Assembly (NCBI GenBank): GCA_014841835.1
Contig: JACYUQ010000004.1
Location: forward strand, 496,001-560,000
Source: Oxalobacteraceae sp. CFBP 13730
GTDB taxonomy: Bacteria > Pseudomonadota > Gammaproteobacteria > Burkholderiales > Burkholderiaceae_D
Reading direction: 5' to 3'
Length of the DNA: 64,000 nucleotides
The notes beneath the pieces were generated by a model, which did no database searches, had not been told where the DNA came from, and worked only from the letters and a program-made list of their open reading frames with translations. Positions 36,597 through 45,870 of the stretch are shown here, one piece after another (within the stretch, counting starts at the first letter, position 1; every line of letters starts with the position of its first letter). The position numbers were made by a program, and so were the translations under genes.

Positions 36597-38009
36597 ATGA
36601 ACGCCGTACTCAAAGAAACTGCCGACTATCTGGTCGCCGACATTTCCCTGGCCGCCTGGGGCGAGAAAGAAATCCGCATCGCTGAAACCGAGATGCCGGG
36701 TCTCATGGCAATCCAGGAAGAATACGCTGCCACGCAACCGCTCAAGGGCGCGCGCATTGCCGGTTCGCTGCACATGACCATCCAGACCGCCGTGCTGATC
36801 CGCACGCTGGAAGCACTGGGCGCCACCGTGCGCTGGGCATCGTGCAACATCTACTCGACGCAAGACCACGCTGCCGCGGCCATCGCCTCGGTCGGCACGC
36901 CGGTGTTCGCCGTCAAGGGCGAAACGCTGGACGAATACTGGGAATACACCCACCGCATCTTCGAATGGCCAGGCGACAACCACGCCAACATGATCCTGGA
37001 TGATGGCGGCGATGCAACCCTGCTGCTGCACCTGGGCGTGCGCGCCGAAACCGACATCTCGGTGCTTGACAACCCGGGTTCGGAAGAAGAAATCTGCCTG
37101 TTCAACGCGATCAAGGGCCGTCTGGCACGTGATCCGAAGTGGTACTCGAAGCGTCTGCCGGAAATCAAGGGCGTGACCGAAGAAACCACGACCGGCGTGC
37201 ACCGCCTGTACCAGATGCACCAGGAGGGCAAGCTGGCCTTCCCGGCCATCAACGTCAATGACTCGGTCACCAAGTCGAAGTTCGACAACCTGTACGGTTG
37301 CCGCGAATCGCTGGTCGACGGCATCAAGCGCGCGACCGACGTCATGATCGCCGGTAAAGTGGCCGTCATCGCCGGTTACGGTGACGTCGGCAAGGGCTCG
37401 GCCCAGGCCATGCGCGCACTGTCGGCGCAGGTGTGGGTCACCGAAATCGATCCGATCTGCGCACTGCAGGCGGCGATGGAAGGCTACCGCGTCGTGACGA
37501 TGGATTACGCGTGCGAACACGGCGATATCTTCGTCACCTGCACCGGCAACTATCACGTCATCACCGAGCAGCACATGCTCAAGATGAAAGACCAGGCCAT
37601 CGTCTGCAATATCGGCCACTTCGACAACGAAATCGAAGTTGCTGCGCTCAAGAAATATGAGTGGGACAACATCAAGCCGCAGGTCGATCACGTCATCTTC
37701 CCGGATGGCAAGCGCATCATCCTGCTGGCCGAAGGCCGCCTGGTGAACCTGGGTTGCGGTACGGGTCACCCGTCGTACGTGATGAGCTCGTCGTTTGCGA
37801 ACCAGACGATCGCCCAGATCGAACTGTTCATGAACACCGAGCAGTATCCGGTGGGCGTGTACACGCTGCCGAAGAAGCTGGACGAAAAAGTCGCGCGCCT
37901 GCAACTGCGCAAACTGAACGCCCAACTGACCACGCTGACCGACGAGCAAGCCAAGTACATCACGGTGAGCCAGGAAGGTCCGTACAAGCCGGAACACTAC
38001 CGCTATTGA
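36597..38009 (+). CDS. ahcY: S-adenosylhomocysteine hydrolase
   Basis: 470 residues from the ATG at 36597; the GTG one codon upstream is less well placed relative to AAGGAGG. Motifs: [12 protein letters not shown] at the start, the SAH-binding [23 protein letters not shown]-binding [24 protein letters not shown] segment, and the C-terminal KPEHYRY that reaches into the neighbouring subunit. Splits SAH to homocysteine and adenosine, relieving inhibition of methyltransferases. Controlled by the SAH riboswitch. Confidence 0.98.
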   Translation: MNAVLKETADYLVADISLAAWGEKEIRIAETEMPGLMAIQEEYAATQPLKGARIAGSLHMTIQTAVLIRTLEALGATVRWASCNIYSTQDHAAAAIASVGTPVFAVKGETLDEYWEYTHRIFEWPGDNHANMILDDGGDATLLLHLGVRAETDISVLDNPGSEEEICLFNAIKGRLARDPKWYSKRLPEIKGVTEETTTGVHRLYQMHQEGKLAFPAINVNDSVTKSKFDNLYGCRESLVDGIKRATDVMIAGKVAVIAGYGDVGKGSAQAMRALSAQVWVTEIDPICALQAAMEGYRVVTMDYACEHGDIFVTCTGNYHVITEQHMLKMKDQAIVCNIGHFDNEIEVAALKKYEWDNIKPQVDHVIFPDGKRIILLAEGRLVNLGCGTGHPSYVMSSSFANQTIAQIELFMNTEQYPVGVYTLPKKLDEKVARLQLRKLNAQLTTLTDEQAKYITVSQEGPYKPEHYRY

Positions 38010-38048
38010 TCAGTCCCTGACTGTGCAGTAGTCTTTCCGTTGTCATGT

Positions 38049-38073
38049 GAAACGCCTTTCGGGGCGTTTCGTT
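38049..38073 (+). terminator. Hairpin between ahcY and the holin-like gene
   Basis: Stem GAAACGCC/GGCGTTTC with a six-base loop, followed by a short GTTT. The weak T-tract suggests partial termination that would lower expression of the downstream genes. Confidence 0.55.
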
Positions 38074-38100
38074 TATCCAAATCCACGAAAGTCTGTAACG

Positions 38101-38457
38101 ATGCGCCTGTTAATCACCTGGTTGATCAATGCTGCGGCCCTGATGGCCCTGCCTTACCTGATGCACTCCGTCGAAGTCTCGAGCCTGGGCACCGCGCTGA
38201 TCGCGGCGCTGGTGCTGGGCCTGGTCAATACGCTGATCCGGCCCGTGCTGGTGCTGCTGACGCTGCCAGTGACGGTGCTCTCGATGGGCCTGTTCATCCT
38301 GGTCATCAATGCCGTGCTGTTCTGGCTGGTGGCGAACGTGGTGGGTGGTTTTGAAGTCGCCGGTTTCTGGTCGGCCTTCCTGGCAGCCATCCTGTACAGC
38401 ATCATTTCGTGGGCGCTTTCTTCCTTGCTTCTCTCCGACAAAGATGGAAACTCCTGA
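38101..38457 (+). CDS. Holin-like four-helix membrane protein (PF04020 type)
   Basis: 118 residues from the ATG at 38101. Four hydrophobic helices fill the protein, with the family stretch ALVLGLVNTLIRPVLVLLTL in the middle. The family is named after phage holins but most members are chromosomal membrane proteins of unknown function. Placed between ahcY and metF, and overlapping the metF start by 14 bases, which suggests translational coupling. Its place in a methyl-cycle operon is common in betaproteobacteria but unexplained. Confidence 0.88.
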   Translation: MRLLITWLINAAALMALPYLMHSVEVSSLGTALIAALVLGLVNTLIRPVLVLLTLPVTVLSMGLFILVINAVLFWLVANVVGGFEVAGFWSAFLAAILYSIISWALSSLLLSDKDGNS

Positions 38458-39274
38458 TTTCAGTATCGAGTTCTTCCCGCCCAAGACGCCGGAAGGTGCC
38501 GAGAAACTGCGCGTCACGCGGGCCAAGCTGGCCGAGTTGCAGCCCAAGTATTTCTCGGTGACGTTCGGCGCCGGCGGCAGTACCCAGGAGGGTACGCTGC
38601 AGACGGTGCAGGAAATCCAGGCCGCCGGCCACGACGCTGCGCCGCACCTGTCGTGCGTCGGCGCCACGCGGGCGTCGATCCGCGCCGTCCTCAAGCAGTA
38701 CCAGGACAGCGGCATCCGGCGCGTCGTGGCGCTGCGCGGCGACTTGCCAAGTGGTTATGGCGGGGCCGGCGAATTGCGCTATGCCAGCGACCTGGTCGAA
38801 TTCATTCGCCAGGAAACCGGCGACTGGTTCCGCATCGAAGTGGCGGCCTACCCCGAAATGCACCCGCAGGCACGTTCGCCGCAGGACGACCTGCAAGCGT
38901 TCGCGCGCAAGGTGAGCGCCGGGGCCGACGCCGCCATCACCCAGTACTTCTACAATGCCGACGCATATTTTTCGTTTGTCGACAATGTGCGCAAGCTGGG
39001 CGTGACGGTGCCGATCGTGGCCGGCATCATGCCGATCACGAACTACACGCAGTTGCTGCGGTTTTCCGACATGTGCGGCGCCGAGATCCCGCGCTGGGTG
39101 CGTCTCAAGCTGGCCAGCTTCGGCGACGACAGCGCGTCGATCAAGGCCTTCGGCCTGGATGTCGTCACGGGCTTGTGCGAAAAACTGCTGGCCGGCGGTG
39201 CGCCGGGGCTGCATTTCTACAGCATGAACCAGGCAGTGCCGACGACGGCGATCTGGCAGCGGCTCAGGCCTTGA
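38444..39274 (+). CDS. metF: 5,10-methylenetetrahydrofolate reductase
   Basis: 276 residues from the ATG at 38444 (METPDFSIEFFPPKT, the usual start with the catalytic Glu). FSVTFGAGGSTQEGT, ALRGDLP and ITQYFYNAD are MetF motifs for FAD and folate binding. Makes 5-methyl-THF for methionine synthesis. The third gene of the SAH-riboswitch operon, so remethylation is co-regulated with SAH removal. Confidence 0.97.
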   Translation: METPDFSIEFFPPKTPEGAEKLRVTRAKLAELQPKYFSVTFGAGGSTQEGTLQTVQEIQAAGHDAAPHLSCVGATRASIRAVLKQYQDSGIRRVVALRGDLPSGYGGAGELRYASDLVEFIRQETGDWFRIEVAAYPEMHPQARSPQDDLQAFARKVSAGADAAITQYFYNADAYFSFVDNVRKLGVTVPIVAGIMPITNYTQLLRFSDMCGAEIPRWVRLKLASFGDDSASIKAFGLDVVTGLCEKLLAGGAPGLHFYSMNQAVPTTAIWQRLRP

Positions 39275-39374
39275 GCGGTTGGGTCGTACGGCTCCGCTTG
39301 CCATGCGCGTGATCGTGCCGCCAACGATCCCACCCTACATCGCCATCCGGGTGAGCACGATTCGTAATCTGCTC

Positions 39375-39408
39375 TGAACGCGTGGACGGCTTGCCGTCCA
39401 CGCGTTCA
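39375..39408. terminator. Strong hairpin between convergent metF and 5-FTHF cyclo-ligase
   Basis: A perfect 16-base stem (TGAACGCGTGGACGGC and its inverse) with a TT loop. No T-run on either side, but it lies in the middle of the 160-base convergent gap and probably ends both transcripts or is a mobile palindrome. It shares a core with the element at 29130-29146. Confidence 0.7.
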
Positions 39409-39434
39409 ACCCACGTTCGATATACCCGGTTACA

Positions 39435-40040
39435 TCACGCTTCGGTAATCACCCGATCAAGCGGCACATCGTGCGCGTCGCCGACAAACTCGACCAACTG
39501 GCACGCATACGCGATGCCCACCGTGCTCGGGCGTGGCTCGGGCGCCAGCGTCCGGTCATAGAATCCGCCGCCATACCCCACGCGATACCCCTGCGCATTG
39601 AACCCCAGACACGGCACCAGCAATGCCGGCGGCCGCGCCACCATCCGCAACTCGGCCGGCACCGCGACACCCATCCGGTCGGCCACGGTCGGCTCGCCCG
39701 GCAGCCACTCGGAAAATTCCAGCGCTGCATGGCGCGCCACGACCACGGGCAGCGCCAGCCGTACGCCTGCCGCCGCCATTTCCGCGTACGCTGCGCCCAG
39801 GTCCGGCTCGCCCGCGAGCGGCCAGTAGACGGCCAGCGAGGCGTGGGGATTGGCCTGCCACCACGCCAGCACCCGCGCCCCGATGCGCGCGTCCCATGCG
39901 GCCTTGTCTGCCGGATCGAGCGCACGCCGGCGCGCCTTGAGTGTGTCGCGCAACAACGCCTTGTGTTGATGTGGTTGCTGTAGAGCACTTGTGTCTGGGT
40001 GCGGCGCAGAGGCGCGTGGTATTCTTGGTTCGCCGGTCAT
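39435..40040 (-). CDS. ygfA: 5-formyltetrahydrofolate cyclo-ligase
   Basis: 201 residues. ATP-binding and folate motifs: KALLRDTLKARRRAL at the start, VYWPLAGEPDL, VPCLGFNAQGYRVGYGGGFYDRTL, and the GIAYACQLVE end. Converts 5-formyl-THF to 5,10-methenyl-THF. It is divergent from the lytic transglycosylase gene with only 32 bases between the starts. In many proteobacteria this gene follows 6S RNA; I did not see a 6S RNA here. Confidence 0.95.
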   Translation of the reverse strand: MTGEPRIPRASAPHPDTSALQQPHQHKALLRDTLKARRRALDPADKAAWDARIGARVLAWWQANPHASLAVYWPLAGEPDLGAAYAEMAAAGVRLALPVVVARHAALEFSEWLPGEPTVADRMGVAVPAELRMVARPPALLVPCLGFNAQGYRVGYGGGFYDRTLAPEPRPSTVGIAYACQLVEFVGDAHDVPLDRVITEA

Positions 40041-40072
40041 GGTTTCAATGCAGCGTATTGTGAGAGTGGTGG

Positions 40073-42097
40073 ATGTTTCAATCGAAATTGTCTGTCGGCG
40101 TGTTGCCGGCTGCTATTGCCCTTGTTCTGAGTCTGGCATTCGCGCCAGGCGCAGTGGCTCAGGAAGACCCGGAAGCACCCGCGCCCGAGGTAGCACTGTC
40201 CCCCGTTCCCGCGGGTGCGCCCACCGTGGCGGGCGCTGCCAGCCGCGCCGACGACGACAACTTCATGTTGCTGCGCGAAGCGGCGCGCCAGAACGACGAC
40301 GCGCGCGCCAACGCCATTGCGTCGCGCCTGCCGGTGACCAATTATCTGCTGGCGTCCTACGTTGACTATTATCGTCTGAAACCACGCCTGCGCGATGCCA
40401 TCCAGGACGAGGTGCTGCAAGTGCTGCGGCGCCACGAAGGCACGGCGGTGGCCGAACAGCTGCGCGCCGAATGGCTGATGGAGCTGGGCAAGCGGCGCGA
40501 ATGGAATACCTTCGAACGCGAAGCGGGCACGCTGGCCCAGTCCGGCAGCCTGCCGATCCGCTGCTACGCGCTGCTGGCCAAAGCCGAGCGCGGTGAGCGC
40601 GTCGCCGACGAAGCGCGCGCACTGCTCAAAACCCCGGCCGGCTATGGCGACGCTTGCGGCGCCCTGATCGCGCAGCTGGTGGCCAATGGCCAGTTCACCG
40701 AAGCTGACCTGCTCACGCAACTGCGCCTGGCAGGCCTGGACAATGCCAGCGGCCCGGCGCGCCGCGCTGCCGTCTTGCTTGGTTTACCCGAAACCCGGGC
40801 CACCCAGGCAGTCGACCTGCCCGCCGTGGCGATGGCGCGCGGGATCGGCAACAGCCGCGCCGAGCGCGAGCTGTATCTGGTCGCCGTGGGGCGCATGGCG
40901 CGCACCACGCTGCGCCTGGCGGTGGCTGGCCTGGAAAAGAACAGCGCCCAACTGACGGCCGAAGAACGCGCGATCGGCTGGGCCAATGTGGCACTGGCCG
41001 CCTCGATCGTGCTGGCGCCCGAAGCGCACGCGTATTGGGAGCGGGCGAATGGCGCGCCCTTGAGCGACTTCCAGATGCAGTGGAAGACGCGCATGGCGCT
41101 GCGCCGAGGCGACTGGAAAACCGTGCGCACCACCATTGAGAGCATGCCGCCGGCCTTGCGTGCGGACTCGACCTGGGTCTACTGGCTCGGGCGCGCGCAC
41201 CAGGGCGAAGGCCGCCCGGCCGAAGCGCGCGCGCAGTGGCAGAGCATCGCCGGCCAGACCACCTTTTATACGCAGCTGGCCCAGGAAGAGCTGGGCAACC
41301 AGGTCGTTGCGCCGCCCCCGATCGCGCCGATCACGGCCGCCGAACTGGCCCAGGCCAGCAGCAACCAGAGTTTGCAAAGAGCACTGAAGTTCTACGATCT
41401 ACGCCTGCGCACCGAAGCGAACCGCGAATGGAGCTGGGGCTTGCGCAACCTGTCCGAACGCCAGTTGCTGGCCGCTGCCGAGCTGGCGCGCCGCAATGAG
41501 CTGCTCGACCGCATGGTCGAGACGTCGCTGCGCACGCGCACCGAACTGAGCTATGACCAGCGCTTCCCGGCGCCGCACCTCGACGTGCTGCGGCCCACCG
41601 CCCAGGGGCTGAGTCTCGACAAGGCCTGGGTGTATGGTCTGATCCGGCAAGAATCGCGCTTCATCCGCGATGCACGCTCGGGCGTGGGCGCATCGGGTCT
41701 GATGCAGGTGATGCCTGCCACCGGCAAGTGGGTGGCGGCCAAGATTGGCCTGAACAACTTTGTCACCAGCATGCTCAACGACCTGCACGTGAACATCACG
41801 CTGGGCGCCAACTACATGACGATGGTGCTGAACAATTTTGAAGGCTCGCAAGTGCTGGCCACGGCCGCCTACAACGCCGGCCCGAGCCGCTCGCGCACCT
41901 GGCGCAGCCGGCTCGACGCGCCGATGGAAGGGGCGATCTTCGTCGAAACCATCCCGTTCACCGAAACGCGCGGCTACGTGCGCAACGTGATGGCCAACGC
42001 CACCAATTACGCGTCGATCTTCGAGGGCAAGCCACAGTCGCTCAAGGCGCGCCTGGGCACGATCACGCCGCGGCCATCCACGTCCGTGCTGGATTGA
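40073..42097 (+). CDS. slt: Soluble lytic murein transglycosylase
   Basis: 674 residues. Signal peptide (about 1-29, ending GAVAQE), a long superhelical region of alpha-helical repeats (about 45-480), then the SLT catalytic domain at about 510-650. The catalytic Glu is in GLIRQESRF; SGVGASGLMQVMPATG, AANYM-like GANYMTMVL and ATAAYNAGPSR are the lysozyme-like motifs. Cleaves peptidoglycan in the periplasm to 1,6-anhydromuropeptides. Confidence 0.95.
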   Translation: MFQSKLSVGVLPAAIALVLSLAFAPGAVAQEDPEAPAPEVALSPVPAGAPTVAGAASRADDDNFMLLREAARQNDDARANAIASRLPVTNYLLASYVDYYRLKPRLRDAIQDEVLQVLRRHEGTAVAEQLRAEWLMELGKRREWNTFEREAGTLAQSGSLPIRCYALLAKAERGERVADEARALLKTPAGYGDACGALIAQLVANGQFTEADLLTQLRLAGLDNASGPARRAAVLLGLPETRATQAVDLPAVAMARGIGNSRAERELYLVAVGRMARTTLRLAVAGLEKNSAQLTAEERAIGWANVALAASIVLAPEAHAYWERANGAPLSDFQMQWKTRMALRRGDWKTVRTTIESMPPALRADSTWVYWLGRAHQGEGRPAEARAQWQSIAGQTTFYTQLAQEELGNQVVAPPPIAPITAAELAQASSNQSLQRALKFYDLRLRTEANREWSWGLRNLSERQLLAAAELARRNELLDRMVETSLRTRTELSYDQRFPAPHLDVLRPTAQGLSLDKAWVYGLIRQESRFIRDARSGVGASGLMQVMPATGKWVAAKIGLNNFVTSMLNDLHVNITLGANYMTMVLNNFEGSQVLATAAYNAGPSRSRTWRSRLDAPMEGAIFVETIPFTETRGYVRNVMANATNYASIFEGKPQSLKARLGTITPRPSTSVLD

Positions 42098-42247
42098 CAG
42101 GCTGACCCTGCCGCGCTTCACCGTGCTGTCGGGCAAGCGCCTTGACAGCCGCGGCATTGGGCCGCAAGCTGATGTCGATTACCGCAGCCGTCCCGGGCTT
42201 TCAAGCGCCGCCCGGGACGCCCTTCGCCACGTATCCGACGAGACCCC

Positions 42248-42964
42248 ATGCAGACCATCGAACGCGACCCGATTCTCACGCACACCCTGGACCAGACCCG
42301 CAGCCCCGGCTTGACGCTCATCATCGGCAACAAGAACCTGTCGTCATGGTCGATGCGCCCCTGGGTCGCGGCCATGGCGTTCGGGATTCCGTTCACTGAA
42401 ATCAAGGTCCTGCTCGATCAGCCCGATACGTCCAACGAGATCGCACGCTACTCGCACGCAGGCCGCGTCCCGGTGCTTCTGGCCGGCGAAATGACGGTGT
42501 GGGACAGCCTGGCGATCACCGAATACCTGGCTGAGCAATTTCCCGACAAGCATATGTGGCCGCAGGACGTGGCGGCGCGCGCGCTGGCGCGCTCGATCGT
42601 GGCCGAGATGCACGCCGGTTTCGGTGAACTGCGCAGCGCCATGCCGATGAATATCCAGGCCCGCCTGCCGGGCCGCGGCCGCACGCACGGCGCGCAGGCC
42701 GACATCGGCCGCGTCTGTGAAATCTGGGAAGACTGCCTGTCGCGCTTTGGCCATCACCAGTTCCTGTTCGGCGCGTTCTCGATTGCCGACGCGTTCTATG
42801 CGCCGATCGTGCTGCGTTTCCAGACCTATGGCGTGATGCTGGCCCCGGCGCTGCAAGCGTATTGCGAGCGCGTGCTGGCCCATCCGGCCGTGGCGCGCTG
42901 GGTGAACGAGGCGATGCTCGAAAACCATCCGACGCCGTTGCACGACGCCGATTTGCCGGAGTAA
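42248..42964 (+). CDS. Glutathione S-transferase family protein (2)
   Basis: 238 residues. The start IGNKNLSSWSMRPWVA is characteristic of a GST subgroup often annotated as YfcF-like. Then GRVPVLLAGEMTVWDSLAITEYL holds the cis-Pro and the glutathione-contact Ser. The helical C-terminal domain follows. Function unknown. Three bases from the cca start, so cotranscribed. Confidence 0.92.
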   Translation: MQTIERDPILTHTLDQTRSPGLTLIIGNKNLSSWSMRPWVAAMAFGIPFTEIKVLLDQPDTSNEIARYSHAGRVPVLLAGEMTVWDSLAITEYLAEQFPDKHMWPQDVAARALARSIVAEMHAGFGELRSAMPMNIQARLPGRGRTHGAQADIGRVCEIWEDCLSRFGHHQFLFGAFSIADAFYAPIVLRFQTYGVMLAPALQAYCERVLAHPAVARWVNEAMLENHPTPLHDADLPE

Positions 42965-42967
42965 ACG

Positions 42968-44065
42968 ATGCGCAGTTATGTTGTCGGCGGCGCCGTGCGT
43001 GATGCGCTGCTCGGGCTGCCGGTCAAGGACCACGATCACGTGGTCGTGGGCGCCACGCCTGAACAGATGATCGAGGCCGGCTTTCGCGCCGTGGGCAAGG
43101 ATTTCCCGGTCTTTCTGCACCCGAAAACGCAGGAGGAATACGCACTGGCGCGCACCGAGCGCAAGACGGCGCCCGGCTACCACGGCTTCGTGTTCCATGC
43201 GGCGCCCGACGTCACGCTTGAGCAGGACCTGGTACGGCGCGACCTGACCATCAATGCGATGGCGCAGGGCGAGGATGGCGTGATCGTCGATCCTCTGGGC
43301 GGCCGCGCCGATCTGGAAGCGCGTCTGTTCCGCCACGTGTCCGACGCTTTTGCCGAAGACCCGGTGCGCATCCTGCGCGTCGCCCGCTTTGCCGCGCGCC
43401 TGCCCGAATTTCTGGTAGCGGGCGACACCAATGTGTTGATGCGCCAGATGGTCGAGGCAGGGGAGGTCGACGCCCTCGTGCCCGAGCGCGTCTGGCAAGA
43501 GCTGGCGCGTGGCCTGATGGAGCGCCAGCCGTCGCGCATGCTGGTCGTGCTGGACGAGTGCGGCGCGCTGGCGCGCCTGTTGCCCGAACTCGATACGCAA
43601 GAGCGCACGCTGCGCGTTATCGACACCGCCGCGCAGCTGGATCACCCGCTCGAGATCCGTTTTGCCGCCCTGATGCGCGACGTTGGTATGGCCGCCGTCG
43701 AGGCCGTATCGAAACGGCTGAAGGTGCCCAACGAATGCCGCGATCTGGCTCTGATGACGGCGCGCGAGCATGGCGTGCTCGCGCAGGCGCGCACACTCGA
43801 TGCCGACGCGCTCGTCACATTGTTCGAACGCAGCGACGCCTTCCGCAAGAGCGCGCGCTTTGTCCAGATGCTGCTGGCCACGCGTTGTCACGCAGCAGAT
43901 CCCGCCCACGACCCGGCCGGCGACTGGCTGCTGCAAGCACTGGATGCTGCGCGCGGCGTGGATGCCGGCGCCGTGGCGGCGCGCTGCGACCAGCGCGACC
44001 GGATCGCCCAGGCCGTGCATCTGGCGCGCGTGGAAGCCGTGGCCGCCATTTGTAATAAAGTGTGA
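42968..44065 (+). CDS. cca: CCA-adding tRNA nucleotidyltransferase with defective HD domain
   Basis: 365 residues, against about 412 in the E. coli enzyme. The nucleotidyltransferase head is intact: GGAVRDALLG (7-16), the DxD metal site Asp21-Asp23, RRDLTINAMA and EDPVRILRVARFAAR. The C-terminal HD phosphohydrolase is altered: where E. coli has CHDLGKG and about 20 more residues, this protein reads MRDVGMAAVEAV, so the metal-binding His-Asp pair and the next loop are gone. It should still add CCA but the 2',3'-cyclic phosphodiesterase/phosphatase activity is predicted lost. Confidence 0.93.
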   Translation: MRSYVVGGAVRDALLGLPVKDHDHVVVGATPEQMIEAGFRAVGKDFPVFLHPKTQEEYALARTERKTAPGYHGFVFHAAPDVTLEQDLVRRDLTINAMAQGEDGVIVDPLGGRADLEARLFRHVSDAFAEDPVRILRVARFAARLPEFLVAGDTNVLMRQMVEAGEVDALVPERVWQELARGLMERQPSRMLVVLDECGALARLLPELDTQERTLRVIDTAAQLDHPLEIRFAALMRDVGMAAVEAVSKRLKVPNECRDLALMTAREHGVLAQARTLDADALVTLFERSDAFRKSARFVQMLLATRCHAADPAHDPAGDWLLQALDAARGVDAGAVAARCDQRDRIAQAVHLARVEAVAAICNKV

Positions 44066-44175
44066 AAAACCGCTCTGTAGAGCGTCACAGTTACATGTAG
44101 TTACACCCCGCGTACAGTGTGGCCCAACGTTTTGCTATTCTTCGATTTGGTCAATTGTTGCGTTGGAGAAAAACG

Positions 44176-45822
44176 ATGTTCAGGATGCTGGGACGGCGGA
44201 TCGGGAGTTGGGTACGGCGCCGCCGCCTGTTATTGGCGACCCTGGCTGTCGTATTGATGAGCGCGTTGCTGGTCTTTCTGTACACCCGTACCGAGGTGAT
44301 CGATCCCGAAGTGCGCAGCAACGTTCTGCTCAACCTGCGCGAATTCGAAAAGCTCGACGCCGAATGGGATGCCAACCTGTTGCGCGCCCACACTGGCCGC
44401 GCCGCGCTTAGGCCCGACCTGAGTTCGCAACTGCCGCGCATGCGCATCCTGATGGCGCGCCTGGAAGAAGCCGCGCCGCTCACCGGCAGCCGCGCCGCCA
44501 CCGAGGCCTGCGCCCAGCTGAAGGTGGCGCTGCGCAACAAGGAAATGCTGGTGGCCGAGTTCGCGCGGCACAATCCGCGCCTGCGCGCAGCACTGCTGCA
44601 CATGCCGCCGGCCGTGGCCGACCTGAAAACCGAAATTTCGGGCATCGAAGGCGCACTGGCGCCGGCCCAGTTCGTCGTGCGGCTCGATACGACCCTCAAT
44701 GCGCTGCTGACCGACATCCTGCGCTACAACATCGCGCCATCGCCGTTGCTGGCGACCCGTATCGAAGAAATCCTGGGCAATGTCGCCGCCCAGCAGATCG
44801 CCTTCTCGCCGGCCGTCATCGAGAAGATGGACGCCGTGATCCTGAGCAGCCGCGTGATCCTCGAAAAGCGGCCGCTGGAAAACCTGCTCGAGGCGCAGAT
44901 CGCTGCGGTCGGCAGCGATGTCGTGCTCGATCGGCTTGAGCAGGAATTCGAGCGTTCGTTCACCACCGTGCTGCTCGAGCGTCAGCGTTTTCGTGGCTAT
45001 CTGGCGGCGTACTCCGGCTTGTTGCTGGTGCTGCTGGCGTATGCTGGCGTGCGCCTGCGCCGCAGTTACCGCATCATCGGCGTCGTCAACCGCCGCCTGC
45101 AATCGGCCAACGAAACGCTCGAGCAGCGCGTGGCCGAGCGCACTGCCGAGCTGCAGGCGCAGTCGGTCCAGCTCGAGCGCCTGGCCCAGCACGACAGCCT
45201 GACCGGCCTGATCAACTACCGGCAACTGACCCGCCTACTCGAACGGGCACTGGCCCGCGCCGACCGCCGCGACAGCGTCGTGGTGCTGATGTTCATCGAT
45301 CTGGACGGCTTCAAGGCGGTCAACGATACCTGGGGCCACGCGACCGGCGACCTGGTGCTCAAGACCGTCGCGCGCCGCGTGCAGGCCAGGCTGCGCGCCG
45401 AAGATGCGCTGGCGCGCCTGGGCGGCGATGAATTCGTTATCCTGCTCGAAGACGTGACATCGCGCGACGGCGCGCTGCGCGTGGCGCGCCTGGTGCTGGC
45501 GGAAATCGAATCGATCACCGAGGCCGACGGTCATGCCGTCAGGATCTCGGCCAGTATCGGCATCGCCAGCGCGCGCGGCCAGATGGGCGCAGCGCGCGGG
45601 CAGGACGCCCTGCTGGCCGAGGCCGACCAGGCCATGTACGCCGCCAAGCAGGCCGGCAAGGGCCGCTTTGTGGTCAGCCAGCAGGCGCAGTGGCGGGACG
45701 AAGACGACCCGGTGGAACCGGCGCTGGAGCAGGCCCGGCGCGAGCGTCCGAAGGAAGGCGCCGCCGGCAGCACTGGTACGGATACAGGCACAAGCAAGGC
45801 AGACGCCGACCGGATCGGCTAA
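44176..45822 (+). CDS. Membrane diguanylate cyclase (GGDEF) with helical periplasmic sensor
   Basis: 548 residues from the ATG at 44176 (ribosome site GGAGAAA). Membrane helices lie at about 18-40 and 278-295, and between them an all-helical periplasmic domain resembles the DAHL-type sensor (REFEKLDAEWDANLLRA). A coiled coil follows (LEQRVAERTAELQAQSVQLE), then the GGDEF domain with intact LGGDEFVIL (416-420) and an inhibitory I-site RAED (407-410). It makes c-di-GMP and is probably product-inhibited. The tail of about 40 residues is low-complexity. Confidence 0.93.
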   Translation: MFRMLGRRIGSWVRRRRLLLATLAVVLMSALLVFLYTRTEVIDPEVRSNVLLNLREFEKLDAEWDANLLRAHTGRAALRPDLSSQLPRMRILMARLEEAAPLTGSRAATEACAQLKVALRNKEMLVAEFARHNPRLRAALLHMPPAVADLKTEISGIEGALAPAQFVVRLDTTLNALLTDILRYNIAPSPLLATRIEEILGNVAAQQIAFSPAVIEKMDAVILSSRVILEKRPLENLLEAQIAAVGSDVVLDRLEQEFERSFTTVLLERQRFRGYLAAYSGLLLVLLAYAGVRLRRSYRIIGVVNRRLQSANETLEQRVAERTAELQAQSVQLERLAQHDSLTGLINYRQLTRLLERALARADRRDSVVVLMFIDLDGFKAVNDTWGHATGDLVLKTVARRVQARLRAEDALARLGGDEFVILLEDVTSRDGALRVARLVLAEIESITEADGHAVRISASIGIASARGQMGAARGQDALLAEADQAMYAAKQAGKGRFVVSQQAQWRDEDDPVEPALEQARRERPKEGAAGSTGTDTGTSKADADRIG

Positions 45823-45870
45823 GATTTACGGGCGACATCGATTGGTTGTCGCGCACGGGAAGGTAGGAAC

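Noticed and set aside
38101..38457. Prophage remnant suggested by the holin-like gene
   Set aside because: No other phage gene is near and the family is widely chromosomal; the gene is embedded in the ahcY-metF operon.
39275..39434. 6S RNA near 5-formyl-THF cyclo-ligase
   Set aside because: The gap between metF and the ligase gene, and the 32 bases upstream of the ligase, show no long rod-like 6S structure.
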